A DNA stretch of 64,000 bases from Desulfobulbaceae bacterium. Its GTDB lineage: Bacteria > Desulfobacterota > Desulfobulbia > Desulfobulbales > Desulfocapsaceae. Shown here piece by piece: positions 53,925 through 63,894 of this stretch. The notes beneath the pieces are model-generated. The model saw only the letters and a list, made by a program, of their open reading frames with translations, was not told the origin of the DNA and did not search any database. Numbering within the stretch: the stretch's first letter is position 1; each line of letters starts with the position of its first letter. Position numbers and translations under genes: made by a program. Where the stretch lies: positions 1 through 64,000 of the forward strand of contig JAAELB010000101.1 of NCBI GenBank assembly GCA_024227155.1, given 5' to 3'.

Positions 53925-55955
53925 CTAGCCAACCATTTCTTGAATTTCTGCAACTATTTCAGGATTAGCAAGCGTCATAACATTACCGACATCTCCCTTA
54001 TTTGAAATAGCACCAAGCACCCTTCTCATAATCTTACCGGAACGGGTTTTTGGCATATCGGGTACTATCCATACATTTCTACACTTGGCGATCTTACCAA
54101 TCTGAAAAGTAATTGCATCGGCAATTTTCTGCTGAATCTCTGGTGATGCTTCGATTCCAGGCTTTAGCGCCACGTATACCTCAGGCTCCTTACCCTTAAT
54201 TTCATGATTCACAGGAACAACTGCTGCCTCTGCGACCTCTTCAACTGTGAGACATACCGACTCAATCTCCTTGGTTCCAAGGCGATGGCCCGAAACATTA
54301 ATAACATCATCGATTCGACCAAGTATACGGACATAACCATCATCAGCTACCACTGCAGCGTCACCTGTGAGGTATGGCCAGTCTTTCCAGTCTTTACTGT
54401 CAGGATTCTTATTGTACATACCAAAATAGGTATCAACAAAGCGTTGCCTGTCCCCCCAGATTGTCTGGAAACAACCTGGCCACGGATTGGCAATACAGAT
54501 ATTACCAGCCTTGCCGGCTCCGGCAGGGATCTCATTACCGTCTTCATCAAACACAACAGGATGAATACCTGGAACACCGGGTCCTGCACTTCCAGGTTTC
54601 ATTGGCTGGAGACCAGGTACGGTTGAACAGAGAAAACCACCTGTTTCAGTCTGCCAGTAGGTGTCAACGATAACAGCTTTACCTTTACCAACCTCTTTTT
54701 CATACCACTTCCAAACCTCTGGCTCAATCGGCTCGCCAACTGTAGTCATATGTTTGAACTGAAAGTTGTATTTGGCAGGCTCATCTGGTCCTACCTTTCT
54801 CAGGGCACGGATAGCCGTTGGGGCGGTATGGAAAATATTTACATCGAGCTCTTGAGCAATTCTCCAGGAACGACCTGCATCCGGATAGGTCGGCACACCC
54901 TCAAAAATAACAGAGGAGGCACAGAGGGCCAATGGTCCATAAACGATAAAAGAATGACCGGTAATCCAGCCGATATCAGCCATACACCAGTATACATCCT
55001 CTGGATGAATATCCTGGATATACTTTGACATTGCAGTTACATACGCAAGGTAACCACCTGTACCATGCTGTGCACCTTTAGGCTTTCCAGTGGTTCCACT
55101 GGTATACATCAAAAAGAGAGGATCTTCAGCGAGCATTTGTTCCGGCTCTACTCGCGCGCCATAATATTTTTTCAGTTCATCATTAACTATGACATCACGC
55201 CCTTCAACAAGAGCTGACTCAGATGACATCTTTCCCGGATATCGTTGCCAGATAAGTAATTGATCAACTTTCTGACCATCTTTTTCAGCCAGCTCACAAG
55301 CCTCATCATCAACTGTTTTATGGTTTAAGAGATTACCTGCACGGTAATAGGCATCCATAGTAATAAGAACACGGCTGTTAGAATCAACTACCCTATCAGC
55401 ACAGGCACTTGAGGAGAAACCTCCAAAAACAACAGAGTGAATAACACCTATTCGTGCACATGCAAGCATGGTAATAGGCAGTTCAGCTGACATAGGCATA
55501 TGGATTGTAACCCTGTCACCTCTCTTCAGCCCTGCAGTGTCCTTCAGGAGTGCGGCAAACTCATTTACGCGTACATAAAGCTCCTGATAGGTCACATGCT
55601 GTACTCTTTCCTCTTCGAGTTCAGGAACGAAGTGGATAGCTGTCTTATTTTTGTTATCTTTTAAGTGTCTGTCTATACAGTTATAGCTGGCATTAAGCTT
55701 ACCACCTTTAAACCACTTCCAACATGGAGCATCACTTGTATCAAGAACTTCATCCCAATACTTATACCAAGTCAATAACTCTGCAAATTCAGTGTAGTAA
55801 TCTGGGAAATTATCAAGACTGAAACGATCATAGATAGATTCATCAGTGAGATTGGCCTGGGCGATAAAACCTGGTGATGGATGATAGTAATCTTCTTCTT
55901 TCCAATGAACCGCAATTTCCGCTTCCGAAGTTTCTACAGCTTTTTGATCACTCAT
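53925..55955 (-). CDS. acs: AMP-forming acetyl-CoA synthetase 2
   Basis: A 676-residue Acs-type enzyme that makes acetyl-CoA from acetate, ATP and CoA. It has an N-terminal extension compared with the paralogue at 43791, then YTSGTTGKPKGAQHGTGGYLAYV, DVYWCMADIGWITGHSFIVYGPL, DTYWQTETGGF, ILGRIDDVINVSGHRLGTKEIE and K641 in TRSGKIMRR, the usual acetylation target. I chose ATG 55955, with AGGAG upstream, over the GTG at 55964, which is too close to that site. It is 91 nt downstream of the transporter gene and probably co-transcribed. Confidence 0.9.
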   Translation of the reverse strand: MSDQKAVETSEAEIAVHWKEEDYYHPSPGFIAQANLTDESIYDRFSLDNFPDYYTEFAELLTWYKYWDEVLDTSDAPCWKWFKGGKLNASYNCIDRHLKDNKNKTAIHFVPELEEERVQHVTYQELYVRVNEFAALLKDTAGLKRGDRVTIHMPMSAELPITMLACARIGVIHSVVFGGFSSSACADRVVDSNSRVLITMDAYYRAGNLLNHKTVDDEACELAEKDGQKVDQLLIWQRYPGKMSSESALVEGRDVIVNDELKKYYGARVEPEQMLAEDPLFLMYTSGTTGKPKGAQHGTGGYLAYVTAMSKYIQDIHPEDVYWCMADIGWITGHSFIVYGPLALCASSVIFEGVPTYPDAGRSWRIAQELDVNIFHTAPTAIRALRKVGPDEPAKYNFQFKHMTTVGEPIEPEVWKWYEKEVGKGKAVIVDTYWQTETGGFLCSTVPGLQPMKPGSAGPGVPGIHPVVFDEDGNEIPAGAGKAGNICIANPWPGCFQTIWGDRQRFVDTYFGMYNKNPDSKDWKDWPYLTGDAAVVADDGYVRILGRIDDVINVSGHRLGTKEIESVCLTVEEVAEAAVVPVNHEIKGKEPEVYVALKPGIEASPEIQQKIADAITFQIGKIAKCRNVWIVPDMPKTRSGKIMRRVLGAISNKGDVGNVMTLANPEIVAEIQEMVG

Positions 55956-55989
55956 TAATATCACTCCTTGAAGTTATCTGAAGATCTGT

Positions 55990-56019
55990 CGATTGGAAGC
56001 AGGGCACTGTTTCCAATCG
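55990..56019 (-). promoter_or_regulatory. Hairpin between the transporter gene and acs2
   Basis: CGATTGGAA / TTCCAATCG (9 bp) with a 12-nt loop in the 91-nt gap. No T run follows on the minus strand. It may be an mRNA processing or attenuation site, or an operator. Confidence 0.45.
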
Positions 56020-56046
56020 GATCTGAACCGTGTTTAACCCACTTTT

Positions 56047-57357
56047 TTATGCGGCAGCACTTTCTCCTTCCATTTCTTCAGCATGTATAGGCCGCTTTGT
56101 CATTTGAGCTAAGATTACACCAGCAACCAGCAGGGCACCTGACAGGTAGAAAGCATAGTTAAGGCTACCTGTTATATCTTCAATGGTTCCAGCAAGTCTT
56201 GTGACGAAAACACCAAGTCCCCAACCAATAAAGATTAAGCCGTAGTTCATACCGAGATTTTTTGGCCCGAAGAAATCCGCGGCAAAAGATGGCATAAGAG
56301 CAAGTCCACCACCATATTGCCAATATGCAATACCAACTGCCAGGAACAATAGGCCAACACTTTGAACGCCGATAATGTAAGGTAATGAAAAGAGACACAG
56401 TGCAGAAACACCGCAGTTGAGACAATAGGCATTCAGTCGCCCAATCTTGTCAGAATAAAAACCGGTACCGACCCGTCCGGCAGCGTTTACAAGGCCACCA
56501 AATGAAACCAGAATCCAGGCGTTTGCAGCAAAGAATGGCATATTCTTAGCCGCGGAAACCATCAAACCTTTAGCATTACCAATAATCAACAATCCCGACT
56601 GGGTAGTAAGAATGAACATCACAACCAGTGCATAGAATTGCCAGGTCTTTACAACATCCGCGGGTTCCCAGTTTGTAACCGTAGAGTTTGCTGTAGCGAC
56701 TCCTGACCCAGCAAGCGTTGGTGCAACATATCCCTCTGGTGGAGATTTCAACATCTGCCCAGCAATAACAACTACCACTGCAAAGAAGGTTCCAAGCCCA
56801 ATAAAACTACCTGAAATACCATACTGATTAATGAGATATTGCCCCAAACCACCTATATAAAGAGCAGCACCGCCATAACCACCTACAACGATACCGGCAA
56901 TAAGGCCACGCTTATGAGGCCCAAACCATTTGAGCGCAGCGGGTGTAGGAGCGGCATATCCGATACCCATTCCAATACCACCGAGAATACCGAAACCAAT
57001 GACAATACCAGTATAACTTTTCATTACGCCTGCTAGAATACAACCTGCGGCGAGGGTTAGACCACCAAGTGTAGCACCAAATTTAGGACTGATTCTATCT
57101 TGAATTCGTCCCCCTGGAATCATGAGTAGAGCAAATACAATTACACAGATGGAAAAAGGTGTTGCAGCCTGGGCATTATTGAGATAGGTCCACCCAGCAT
57201 TGATTCCGGTCATAGTCTGACCAGCCATATCTACATTAACAAGAGCAGATTTCCAGATACTCCACGCGTAAAGAATACCTAGACAAAGGTTTATCGACAT
57301 ACCAGCAAAAACTGTAACCCAAGCCTGAGCTGGCACTGATTGATTTTGTTGCGACAT
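56047..57357 (-). CDS. OFA family MFS transporter (oxalate/formate antiporter-like)
   Basis: A 436-residue, 12-segment major facilitator. It starts with FAGMSINLCLGILYAWSIWKSAL, has GGRIQDRISPKFGATLGG between early helices and GLIAGIVVGGYGGAALY, typical of the OxlT/OFA branch that exchanges small carboxylates. In this place, directly upstream of acs2, it may import acetate, formate or another monocarboxylate. AAGGAGAT precedes the ATG. The promoter must lie in the AT-rich gap upstream. Confidence 0.88.
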   Translation of the reverse strand: MSQQNQSVPAQAWVTVFAGMSINLCLGILYAWSIWKSALVNVDMAGQTMTGINAGWTYLNNAQAATPFSICVIVFALLMIPGGRIQDRISPKFGATLGGLTLAAGCILAGVMKSYTGIVIGFGILGGIGMGIGYAAPTPAALKWFGPHKRGLIAGIVVGGYGGAALYIGGLGQYLINQYGISGSFIGLGTFFAVVVVIAGQMLKSPPEGYVAPTLAGSGVATANSTVTNWEPADVVKTWQFYALVVMFILTTQSGLLIIGNAKGLMVSAAKNMPFFAANAWILVSFGGLVNAAGRVGTGFYSDKIGRLNAYCLNCGVSALCLFSLPYIIGVQSVGLLFLAVGIAYWQYGGGLALMPSFAADFFGPKNLGMNYGLIFIGWGLGVFVTRLAGTIEDITGSLNYAFYLSGALLVAGVILAQMTKRPIHAEEMEGESAAA

Positions 57358-58350
57358 CTGTATCTCCTTATGGAAAACGTGATAATGACATTGTCAACCA
57401 CCCGCTCTTACATCAGCCCAACTATCTGTATCTACATATTTTCAAAAAAACGGGTGACCGAATTGGTTCACAATGAATAGCAAATTCACTTTTTTCTTAT
57501 ACGTTCCTGCCTACCTCCTTTCTAGGTTGAGATTAATGGACTGCGCAAGACTACTAAGATTATCAAATTCTTCGAATACTGAAACTTCAACTACCATTTT
57601 GGAATTGGACTTACTTTATATCAATTTTATTTATCAAATATCCAACAATTACTCAAGACAAAAATTAAACAGCATGCACATTTGTCATTCATTAGTTATG
57701 AACCGCTAACTTTTTCGAGCCTTCAAGACATTTATATTCTTTTAAGTCTAATAAACAGAAGGTTAGCCGATATACATTTTTCATTGACTCTACAAATCAA
57801 AACCTCTCCCCTCAATCAGATATTACCTTTACAATCATCGCTCATACGTTTTCATACGAATTGAAAACCGAGTTGAATTATTGCAGAAGTTAGGAATATT
57901 ACGACAAAAGCGATCAGCACTGGTCTATCAAAATACCAAGGTCGCTTTAAAGGAAAACAGATGTCTGGCAAGATGGGTTATATAAATTATTTTTATCTTA
58001 CATATCGACAATATCAAACTGATGAGCATCAACGTATCTTTAACTGCACTAATTTTTTATGTACCAAAGTATGGATTTAAACCGAGGTTTACCTGATGCT
58101 TCTTTAGTAACAGTAGTTGTAAGACTGTTTCTCAGGCTATTTTTTCAATGTATATTCGTTCCTTTCTTGACATCCACAACAATACAAAGTATTTTTCTTC
58201 TCTTTTGAGCTTTCGCCCAGCCACTATTTTACCTAGTTTTTAGGCCCTGTGGATTTGTGCCATTTTGTAGTTTACGGATCGTTGCAACCCATGTGCCTAT
58301 ATTTGTGGCACCTTTCGTCTAACAGTTTCATTGGATCGCAATAAAGCACT
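57358..58350. other. Long AT-rich divergent region, OFA transporter / ffh
   Basis: A 993-nt gap without a credible gene. Short frames exist, but they have no ribosome site and no recognisable protein features. It contains the ffh promoter at 58167-58195 and a GTGCC/GGCAC hairpin near 58290-58312. No RNA gene was recognised. Confidence 0.6.
58167..58195 (+). promoter_or_regulatory. Sigma-70 type promoter of the ffh operon
   Basis: A consensus TTGACA (58167-58172), a 17-nt spacer and TATTTT (58190-58195). The leader to the ffh ATG would be about 150 nt. Confidence 0.65.
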
Positions 58351-59706
58351 ATGTTTGAAAATTTATCTGACAGGCTTGAAGGAGTATTTAAGAAACTCCG
58401 GGGCCACGGCAAACTTTCTGAAGAAAACATCGCAGAAGCAATGAAAGAGGTGCGGACCGCCCTCCTTGAAGCTGATGTTAACTTTAAAGTAGCTAAGGAA
58501 TTCGTTGCGACTGTCACTGAAAAAGCGATTGGCAGGGAGGTTTCAAAAAGCCTATCACCCGGGCAGCAGGTTATAAAAATCGTCCATGAGGAACTTGTCG
58601 AACTCCTTGGTGGCGTTACAGAACAGATTGAACTTGATGGCAGACAACCTGTAATCATTATGATGGCAGGTCTGCAAGGTTCAGGTAAAACGACAACTTC
58701 AGGAAAACTTGCCAAGCTGCTAAAAGGCAAGGGTCGCAAGCCATATCTGGTACCAGCTGACATCTATCGCCCCGCTGCAATAGAACAGTTACAGGTCCTG
58801 GGTTCACAACTTGATGTACCAGTACACCCATCCACCACAGAGATGAAACCGGTGGATATTTGCCATCAGGCAATAAATGAAGCAGCAATCCATAATTACG
58901 ACACGCTGATAATTGATACTGCCGGCCGTTTGCATGTTGATGAAGCCCTTATGGGTGAACTGAAGGGGATTCAGGAAGCGATACCTTTATCCGAGATACT
59001 CTTCGTTGCTGATTCCATGACGGGACAGGATGCAGTTACTGTTGCACATAAGTTTAACAGCGACCTGGAAATCTCCGGAGTAGTCCTTACCAAGATGGAA
59101 GGTGATGCACGTGGTGGTGCAGCACTGTCTATCAAAAATATCACGGGAAAACCGATAAAATTTGTCGGAATAGGTGAAGGACTAGACGAGCTTGAAGTAT
59201 TTCATCCCGAGCGGGTTGCATCACGGATCCTCGGTATGGGTGATATTCTCACCCTGATTGAAAAAGCCGAAGCGGTCGTCGATAAGAAAGAAGCCGACAA
59301 GATCGCCAGGAAACTGAAGAAAAACCAGTTTACCCTGGAAGATTTTCTTGAGCAGATCCAACAGATCAAGAAAATGGGGTCTCTTGAACAGATTATGGAC
59401 ATGGTTCCAGGCATCAATAAACTGAAAAAGTTAAAAGATGTGCCAAAACCAGATGAAAAAGAGTTAGTCAAAACGGAAGCTATTATCCGCTCCATGACTG
59501 CTAAAGAAAGGAAAAATCATCAAATTATCAACACCAGTAGAAGAAAACGAATTGCTGCTGGTTCAGGAACTCATATCAGTGATGTTAACAGGGTGATAAA
59601 GAGTTATTCGGAAATGTTGAAAATGATGAAAAAAATTCGCGGAAAACCCGGAGCAATAACCGGGGTTAAGCGAAGGAAATTACCAAAAGGCATGAAAAGA
59701 AGATAA
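58351..59706 (+). CDS. ffh: Signal recognition particle protein Ffh
   Basis: A 451-residue SRP GTPase that, with 4.5S RNA, targets nascent membrane proteins. N domain (1-90), G domain with P-loop GLQGSGKTTT, DTAGRLHVDEALM, TKMEGDARGGAALS, and a C-terminal M domain (about 300-451) that is Met- and Lys-rich and binds RNA (SGTHISDVNRVIKSYSEMLKMMKK). No ribosome site is obvious upstream. It leads the conserved ffh-rpsP-khpA-rimM-trmD order. Confidence 0.96.
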   Translation: MFENLSDRLEGVFKKLRGHGKLSEENIAEAMKEVRTALLEADVNFKVAKEFVATVTEKAIGREVSKSLSPGQQVIKIVHEELVELLGGVTEQIELDGRQPVIIMMAGLQGSGKTTTSGKLAKLLKGKGRKPYLVPADIYRPAAIEQLQVLGSQLDVPVHPSTTEMKPVDICHQAINEAAIHNYDTLIIDTAGRLHVDEALMGELKGIQEAIPLSEILFVADSMTGQDAVTVAHKFNSDLEISGVVLTKMEGDARGGAALSIKNITGKPIKFVGIGEGLDELEVFHPERVASRILGMGDILTLIEKAEAVVDKKEADKIARKLKKNQFTLEDFLEQIQQIKKMGSLEQIMDMVPGINKLKKLKDVPKPDEKELVKTEAIIRSMTAKERKNHQIINTSRRKRIAAGSGTHISDVNRVIKSYSEMLKMMKKIRGKPGAITGVKRRKLPKGMKRR

Positions 59707-59781
59707 CTCAGTTCTGGAATTATTTACTCTCCAGACTTACATTGCAATAAACAAAAATAATTAACCGGAGGATTTACCGGA

Positions 59782-60030
59782 ATGGCAGTACGTATTCGTT
59801 TAACTCGACTTGGCAGAAAGAAGCAGCCCTTCTATCGTATAATCGTTGCTGACAGTGAAAGTAAGCGTGATGGAAAGTTTCTTGACATCTTAGGAACCTA
59901 CGATCCGCTTCAAGACCCTGTTGCAATTAAAATTGACAGCGCAAAGCTTGATGACTGGATTGGTAAAGGCGCCCTACCAACTACAACTGTAAAAAGTCTT
60001 ATCAAAAAAGCAGCAGCAAGCGCTCAGTAA
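59782..60030 (+). CDS. rpsP: 30S ribosomal protein S16
   Basis: An 82-residue ribosomal protein with the S16 signature MAVRIRLTRLGRKKQPFYRIIVADSE and FLDILGTYDP. A GGAGG site precedes the ATG. It lies 75 nt after ffh and 3 nt before khpA. Confidence 0.97.
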   Translation: MAVRIRLTRLGRKKQPFYRIIVADSESKRDGKFLDILGTYDPLQDPVAIKIDSAKLDDWIGKGALPTTTVKSLIKKAAASAQ

Positions 60031-60033
60031 AAA

Positions 60034-60264
60034 ATGGAAGATCTCATAGCCGTTATTGCCAGATCGCTGGTGGATGAACCCGGTGCAGTGAAGGTGTCGC
60101 GTTCCGATGAAGAGAACAATGTGACAATAGAACTGACGGTTGCAGCCGAAGATCTAGGCAAAGTCATTGGTAAGCAGGGCCGCACAGCCAGAGCTCTACG
60201 CTCTATACTTGCTGCCGCTGCGGCTAAAGAGGACAAGCGGTCTCGCTTAGAAATTGTGGAATGA
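60034..60264 (+). CDS. khpA: KH domain RNA-binding protein KhpA
   Basis: A 76-residue single KH-domain protein (YlqC/KhpA family). The GxxG RNA-binding loop is in VIGKQGRTARALRS. In other bacteria it pairs with KhpB and binds many RNAs. It is placed between rpsP and rimM as usual. Confidence 0.93.
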   Translation: MEDLIAVIARSLVDEPGAVKVSRSDEENNVTIELTVAAEDLGKVIGKQGRTARALRSILAAAAAKEDKRSRLEIVE

Positions 60265-60276
60265 TGAGTTGCCTAT

Positions 60277-60828
60277 ATGTCTCGGGAATTTAACTACCCA
60301 ACAGACAGATATTTGCTCATCGGCAGGGTTGGAAAGCCACACGGTCTGCGCGGAGAATTTAAGCTTATATGTTTCTCCGGGCAGCCTGAAAGCATTCTCA
60401 GTTATACCAGACTTGTTCTTGTTGACAAAAACGGGAATCTCTCTGGGCCACTTGTGACTAGAAAAAGCAGGGTTCAAGGCAAAAACGTAGTAATAGCACT
60501 TGAAACCATCAACGATCGCGACCAGGTTGAAGCAATTGTCGGTGTCGGTGTACTTGTTGCAAAAGAAGATCTCCCCGAGACAGGGGAAAATGAATATTAC
60601 TGGCACCATCTTGAAGGTCAAGAGCTTGTTGATCTAGAAGGGAACATCATCGGGACAGTTGCCAGTTTGTTTAATAACGGAGCGCAGGATATACTTGTCG
60701 TATCTGCTGGAAGCGAGGAAGTACTTATTCCGGTCACAAAAGAGATTGTTGTGGGTGAAAATGACGGGGCCTTAATCATCAATCCGCCTCCCGGCTTGCT
60801 GGAACTTAATAAAAATTCTGGTAATTAA
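60277..60828 (+). CDS. rimM: 16S rRNA processing protein RimM
   Basis: A 183-residue ribosome maturation factor. The N-terminal RimM domain opens [18 protein letters not shown]; the C-terminal PRC-barrel has [18 protein letters not shown] sequence (here [23 protein letters not shown]) and LIPVTKEIV. It binds S19 and helps 30S assembly. It is 12 nt after khpA and 17 nt before trmD. Confidence 0.94.
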   Translation: MSREFNYPTDRYLLIGRVGKPHGLRGEFKLICFSGQPESILSYTRLVLVDKNGNLSGPLVTRKSRVQGKNVVIALETINDRDQVEAIVGVGVLVAKEDLPETGENEYYWHHLEGQELVDLEGNIIGTVASLFNNGAQDILVVSAGSEEVLIPVTKEIVVGENDGALIINPPPGLLELNKNSGN

Positions 60829-60845
60829 GCTGGAACAACTCCCCA

Positions 60846-61616
60846 ATGATCTTTGACATACTGACAATCTTCCCTGATTTACTGATGTCTCCCCTTCAAG
60901 AGGGCATTATAAGAAGGGCAATTGGTAAAGGGCAGATCGACACAAACATTGTCAATGTCCGGGACTTTGCTACAGACACACATCAAATGACCGATGACCG
61001 GCCTTTTGGTGGTGGCGAGGGAATGGTCATGAAGCCTGAACCTCTTGCAGAAGCTGTAAAAAGCAGAAAGAGTCTGAATGCATCTTCGAAGGTCATTCTT
61101 CTCAGTCCCCAGGGACGACGTTACAATCAGGATATTGCCAGAGAATTGGCCCAGGAAAAACATCTTATTCTGGTTTGTGGCCGTTACGAGGGTGTTGATG
61201 AGCGATTTTTGAATAGCTATGTTGACGAAGAAATATCTCTTGGGGATTTTATTCTTACCGGAGGTGAACTCGCAGCAATGATTGTTGTGGATTCCGTAAC
61301 ACGCTTATTGCCAGGTGTGCTTGGATGTTCCGACTCAGTTGCAAAGGACACATTTAGCAGGAAACTTTTAAAGCATCCTCAATATACTAGACCCAGATGT
61401 TTTGAATCGTGTGAGGTGCCGAGTGAATTGCTTTCCGGCAACCATCTAAAAATTGAAGAATTTCGATTTATTGAATCGGTTAAACGGACCCTTGCCAGAC
61501 GAACGGATCTCATACGAAAAGAAATATTTTCGAAGCAAGAAAAAAAACTTTTGCGGCAACATAACCTGCTTGCAAAAATTGAAGCGCTACAGCACAAGGC
61601 AGGACAAGCCCAATGA
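60846..61616 (+). CDS. trmD: tRNA (guanine-N1-)-methyltransferase TrmD
   Basis: A 256-residue SPOUT methyltransferase that makes m1G37 in tRNA. Motifs: FDILTIFPD at the N-terminus, [46 protein letters not shown] and [16 protein letters not shown] in the knot. It overlaps the next gene by 4 nt (ATGA). Confidence 0.96.
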   Translation: MIFDILTIFPDLLMSPLQEGIIRRAIGKGQIDTNIVNVRDFATDTHQMTDDRPFGGGEGMVMKPEPLAEAVKSRKSLNASSKVILLSPQGRRYNQDIARELAQEKHLILVCGRYEGVDERFLNSYVDEEISLGDFILTGGELAAMIVVDSVTRLLPGVLGCSDSVAKDTFSRKLLKHPQYTRPRCFESCEVPSELLSGNHLKIEEFRFIESVKRTLARRTDLIRKEIFSKQEKKLLRQHNLLAKIEALQHKAGQAQ

Positions 61617-62182
61617 GCAACCAGGGGAAGACAACATTACATATTGGCCTTATCCACCACCCGGTGCTCAACAAGAAAAGAGAAACCATCGGTTCTGCTG
61701 TTACAAACCTCGATATACATGATATAGCGAGGACAGCAAAAACCTATGGAGTGGCGAAATATTTTATTTCCACTCCATATCAGGATCAGCACCAACTCGT
61801 AGGAGAGCTTTTACAGCACTGGGAAAGCGGGCACGGAGCCAGCTACAATCCCGCAAGAAAAGAGGCTCTCAGTATTGTGAGTATTGCTGCTTCACTCGAT
61901 GATATTATTGATACTATTGAGGCTGAGCATGGCAAAGCGCCACTACTGGTAACAACCAGTGCAGTGATGCAGGATAACAGTGTTAGCTACAACGATCTTG
62001 CACAGACAATTATAAACAAAGAACCCGTTCTGCTGCTTTTTGGAACAGCTCATGGGTTAGCACCTGAAATTTTAAAAAGGGCTGATGTAAGTCTACCTCC
62101 CATAAAGGGCGGCACAGACTATAATCACCTTTCAGTTCGATCCGCAGCGTCTATCATTATTGACCGATTGCTCGGATCTTGA
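61613..62182 (+). CDS. TrmD-associated SPOUT RNA methyltransferase
   Basis: A 189-residue protein resembling the small SPOUT-like RNA methyltransferases (Methyltrn_RNA_4 family) often found between trmD and rplS in Desulfobacterota and Aquificae. Motifs: [47 protein letters not shown] (SAM-knot) and [19 protein letters not shown]. The RNA target is unknown. It starts inside the trmD stop codon, so the two are translationally coupled. Confidence 0.85.
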   Translation: MSNQGKTTLHIGLIHHPVLNKKRETIGSAVTNLDIHDIARTAKTYGVAKYFISTPYQDQHQLVGELLQHWESGHGASYNPARKEALSIVSIAASLDDIIDTIEAEHGKAPLLVTTSAVMQDNSVSYNDLAQTIINKEPVLLLFGTAHGLAPEILKRADVSLPPIKGGTDYNHLSVRSAASIIIDRLLGS

Positions 62183-62249
62183 AAAGATGTAAGCAACTTA
62201 ATTTTTAATTGGATCATTTCTACTGATACCTCAACCTATAGAAAACGTT

Positions 62250-62600
62250 ATGAGCACAATAATAGACAGAATAAACCAAGAGCAAATGCGGATGGATCAC
62301 CCTGAATTTCGCCCAGGTGATACCGTAAAAGTACATATCCGTATTATTGAGGGCAGCAAAGAGCGTGTCCAGATTTTTCAAGGCGTTGTAATTAAGCGTA
62401 AGCGTGGCACCATGGATGCAACCTATACAGTGCGCAAGATTTCCCACGGAGTTGGTGTTGAGAAAACCTTTTCTTATCACAATCCCCGTATTGAAAAAAT
62501 CGAGGTGATTACGAGGGGTCGTGTCCGTCGTTCGCGCCTCTACTACCTGCGTAATCTCACGGGTAAAGCTGCACGTATCCGTGAACGCGGTCTACGCTAA
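62250..62600 (+). CDS. rplS: 50S ribosomal protein L19
   Basis: A 116-residue ribosomal protein with [32 protein letters not shown] and [39 protein letters not shown]. Full length. It follows the RNA methyltransferase by 67 nt; no strong ribosome site is visible. Confidence 0.97.
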   Translation: MSTIIDRINQEQMRMDHPEFRPGDTVKVHIRIIEGSKERVQIFQGVVIKRKRGTMDATYTVRKISHGVGVEKTFSYHNPRIEKIEVITRGRVRRSRLYYLRNLTGKAARIRERGLR

Positions 62601-62660
62601 AGCATAGTTTTATTAGTACCTGAGTCCCGGAATATTTCCGTTTACCGGGATTACTATAAT

Positions 62661-62728
62661 GCCACAATAACAGTACGTATCCGTCTATCTTACCGTTTAC
62701 GGGGTTAGATACAGACTGATATTGTGGC
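62661..62728 (+). promoter_or_regulatory. Long hairpin between rplS and rnhB
   Basis: GCCACAATA (62661-62669) pairs with TATTGTGGC (62720-62728); further in, ATCCGTCTATCT pairs with AGATACAGACTGAT with a 2-nt bulge, and ACC with GGT near the loop. A smaller TCCCGG/CCGGGA hairpin is at 62625-62650. There is no U-tract, so an RNA processing or regulatory role is more likely than simple termination. Confidence 0.6.
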
Positions 62729-62772
62729 TTGTAGTTACTTATACGAGTCCACTAGCTTGCCTCTCCAGCTTC

Positions 62773-63411
62773 ATGAAGATAGTTCTTCCCGAAAATATAG
62801 AGGGTAAAGATAACTATGCATTTGAAAGATACCTCTCGTCTGAAGGTTATCTTAGAATTGCGGGCTGTGACGAAGTAGGACGTGGTCCCTTAGCTGGTCC
62901 TGTTATTGCTGCTGCTGTAATACTCCCCTCCCCGTGCGATCCTTCAATTTTTCTCGACTCCAAAGTACTCAGTCATAAGAAGCGTGTATCTCTTCACAAA
63001 AAGCTCGTTGATATGGAAGCTGTTATTGGTTTAGGTACTGTTTCTGAAAATCGTATCGACGACATTAATATCCTGCAAGCCTCGTTGCTTGCAATGAAAC
63101 GAGCTATTACAGAAATCGGGCTTAGCGAGCGTGATTTTATTCTTGTAGATGGCAAATTTACAATTCCAGTTAACATCCCGCAAACACCTCTTATCAAAGG
63201 GGAATATAAAAGTGCATCAATTGCTGCTGCGAGTATTGTGGCTAAGATCACTAGAGATCAATTCATGATTCAGATGCACGAACGATACCCACATTACAAT
63301 TTTATTAAAAACAAGGGTTACCCAACCAAAGAACATCGAGCTGCTATAGCCCAATACGGAATATGCCCAATTCACCGGTTAAGCTTTAAGGGAGTAAAGG
63401 AATATGCTTAA
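62773..63411 (+). CDS. rnhB: Ribonuclease HII
   Basis: A 212-residue RNase H type 2 enzyme that cuts RNA in RNA-DNA hybrids. Catalytic acidic residues: D and E in AGCDEVGRGPLAGPV, D in FILVDGKF, and D in the C-terminal half (ITRDQFM). I chose the ATG at 62773; an upstream TTG at 62722 keeps the frame open but falls in the hairpin. No ribosome site is visible. It overlaps yraN by 8 nt. Confidence 0.93.
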   Translation: MKIVLPENIEGKDNYAFERYLSSEGYLRIAGCDEVGRGPLAGPVIAAAVILPSPCDPSIFLDSKVLSHKKRVSLHKKLVDMEAVIGLGTVSENRIDDINILQASLLAMKRAITEIGLSERDFILVDGKFTIPVNIPQTPLIKGEYKSASIAAASIVAKITRDQFMIQMHERYPHYNFIKNKGYPTKEHRAAIAQYGICPIHRLSFKGVKEYA

Positions 63412-63775
63412 TCGTCGCCAACTCCTGGGCCAACGTGGTGAAACAATTGCCTGTAACTATCTCGAGCAACATGGCTACAAAATAGTCCAACAAAATTTTA
63501 GATGCACATTTGGGGAACTTGACATCATTGCCAATGACGGCAACACTCTCGTCATAGTGGAAGTCAAAACGCGATCGTCCAATAACTTCGGTCCGCCGGC
63601 TGCAGCTGTTGGATTTAAAAAACAATCACAAATATGTAGAGCCACCCAGATATATCTTGCAGATCACGACACAACAGAGCGTGATATCAGGTTTGACGTT
63701 GTCTCAATACTCATCGGCCAGAATGGTCCACCTGAAATTGAGCTATTGATTGACGCCTTTGAGTTTTGTCTTTAA
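63404..63775 (+). CDS. yraN: UPF0102 (YraN) endonuclease-like protein
   Basis: A 123-residue UPF0102/YraN protein with the nuclease-like core GELDIIANDGNTLVIVEVKTRSS (Asp, Glu-x-Lys), preceded by RGETIACNYLEQHGYKI. It has the endonuclease-like fold but no firmly shown role. The rnhB-yraN pair is conserved. Its 3' end forms the first copy of a 20-bp direct repeat. Confidence 0.92.
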   Translation: MLNRRQLLGQRGETIACNYLEQHGYKIVQQNFRCTFGELDIIANDGNTLVIVEVKTRSSNNFGPPAAAVGFKKQSQICRATQIYLADHDTTERDIRFDVVSILIGQNGPPEIELLIDAFEFCL

Positions 63776-63867
63776 CAATACTGATGGACTCGTAAAAACT
63801 CTGATCTACTTCGTTGTAGGTCTTGAGCGACGATTCACCGTACCATATTGTCTTTAACAATACTGAT
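63766..63867 (+). repeat. Direct repeat flanking a 62-nt segment after yraN
   Basis: TTGTCTTTAACAATACTGAT occurs at 63766-63785 (including the yraN stop) and again at 63848-63867. The 62 nt between them contain GACTCGTAAAAACTC. The perfect 20-bp match is far beyond chance and indicates a local duplication or insertion. Confidence 0.8.
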
Positions 63868-63894
63868 TTTCATCTTTATCCTTAATGTTGTTAT

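Noticed and set aside
57473..57864. Two small plus-strand frames in the long gap before ffh
   Set aside because: Low-complexity AT-driven sequence without ribosome sites or recognisable protein features.
58250..58275. TGGCAC-like sequence on both strands near the ffh leader as sigma-54 promoters
   Set aside because: The -12 element TTGCW is missing at the required spacing on both strands.
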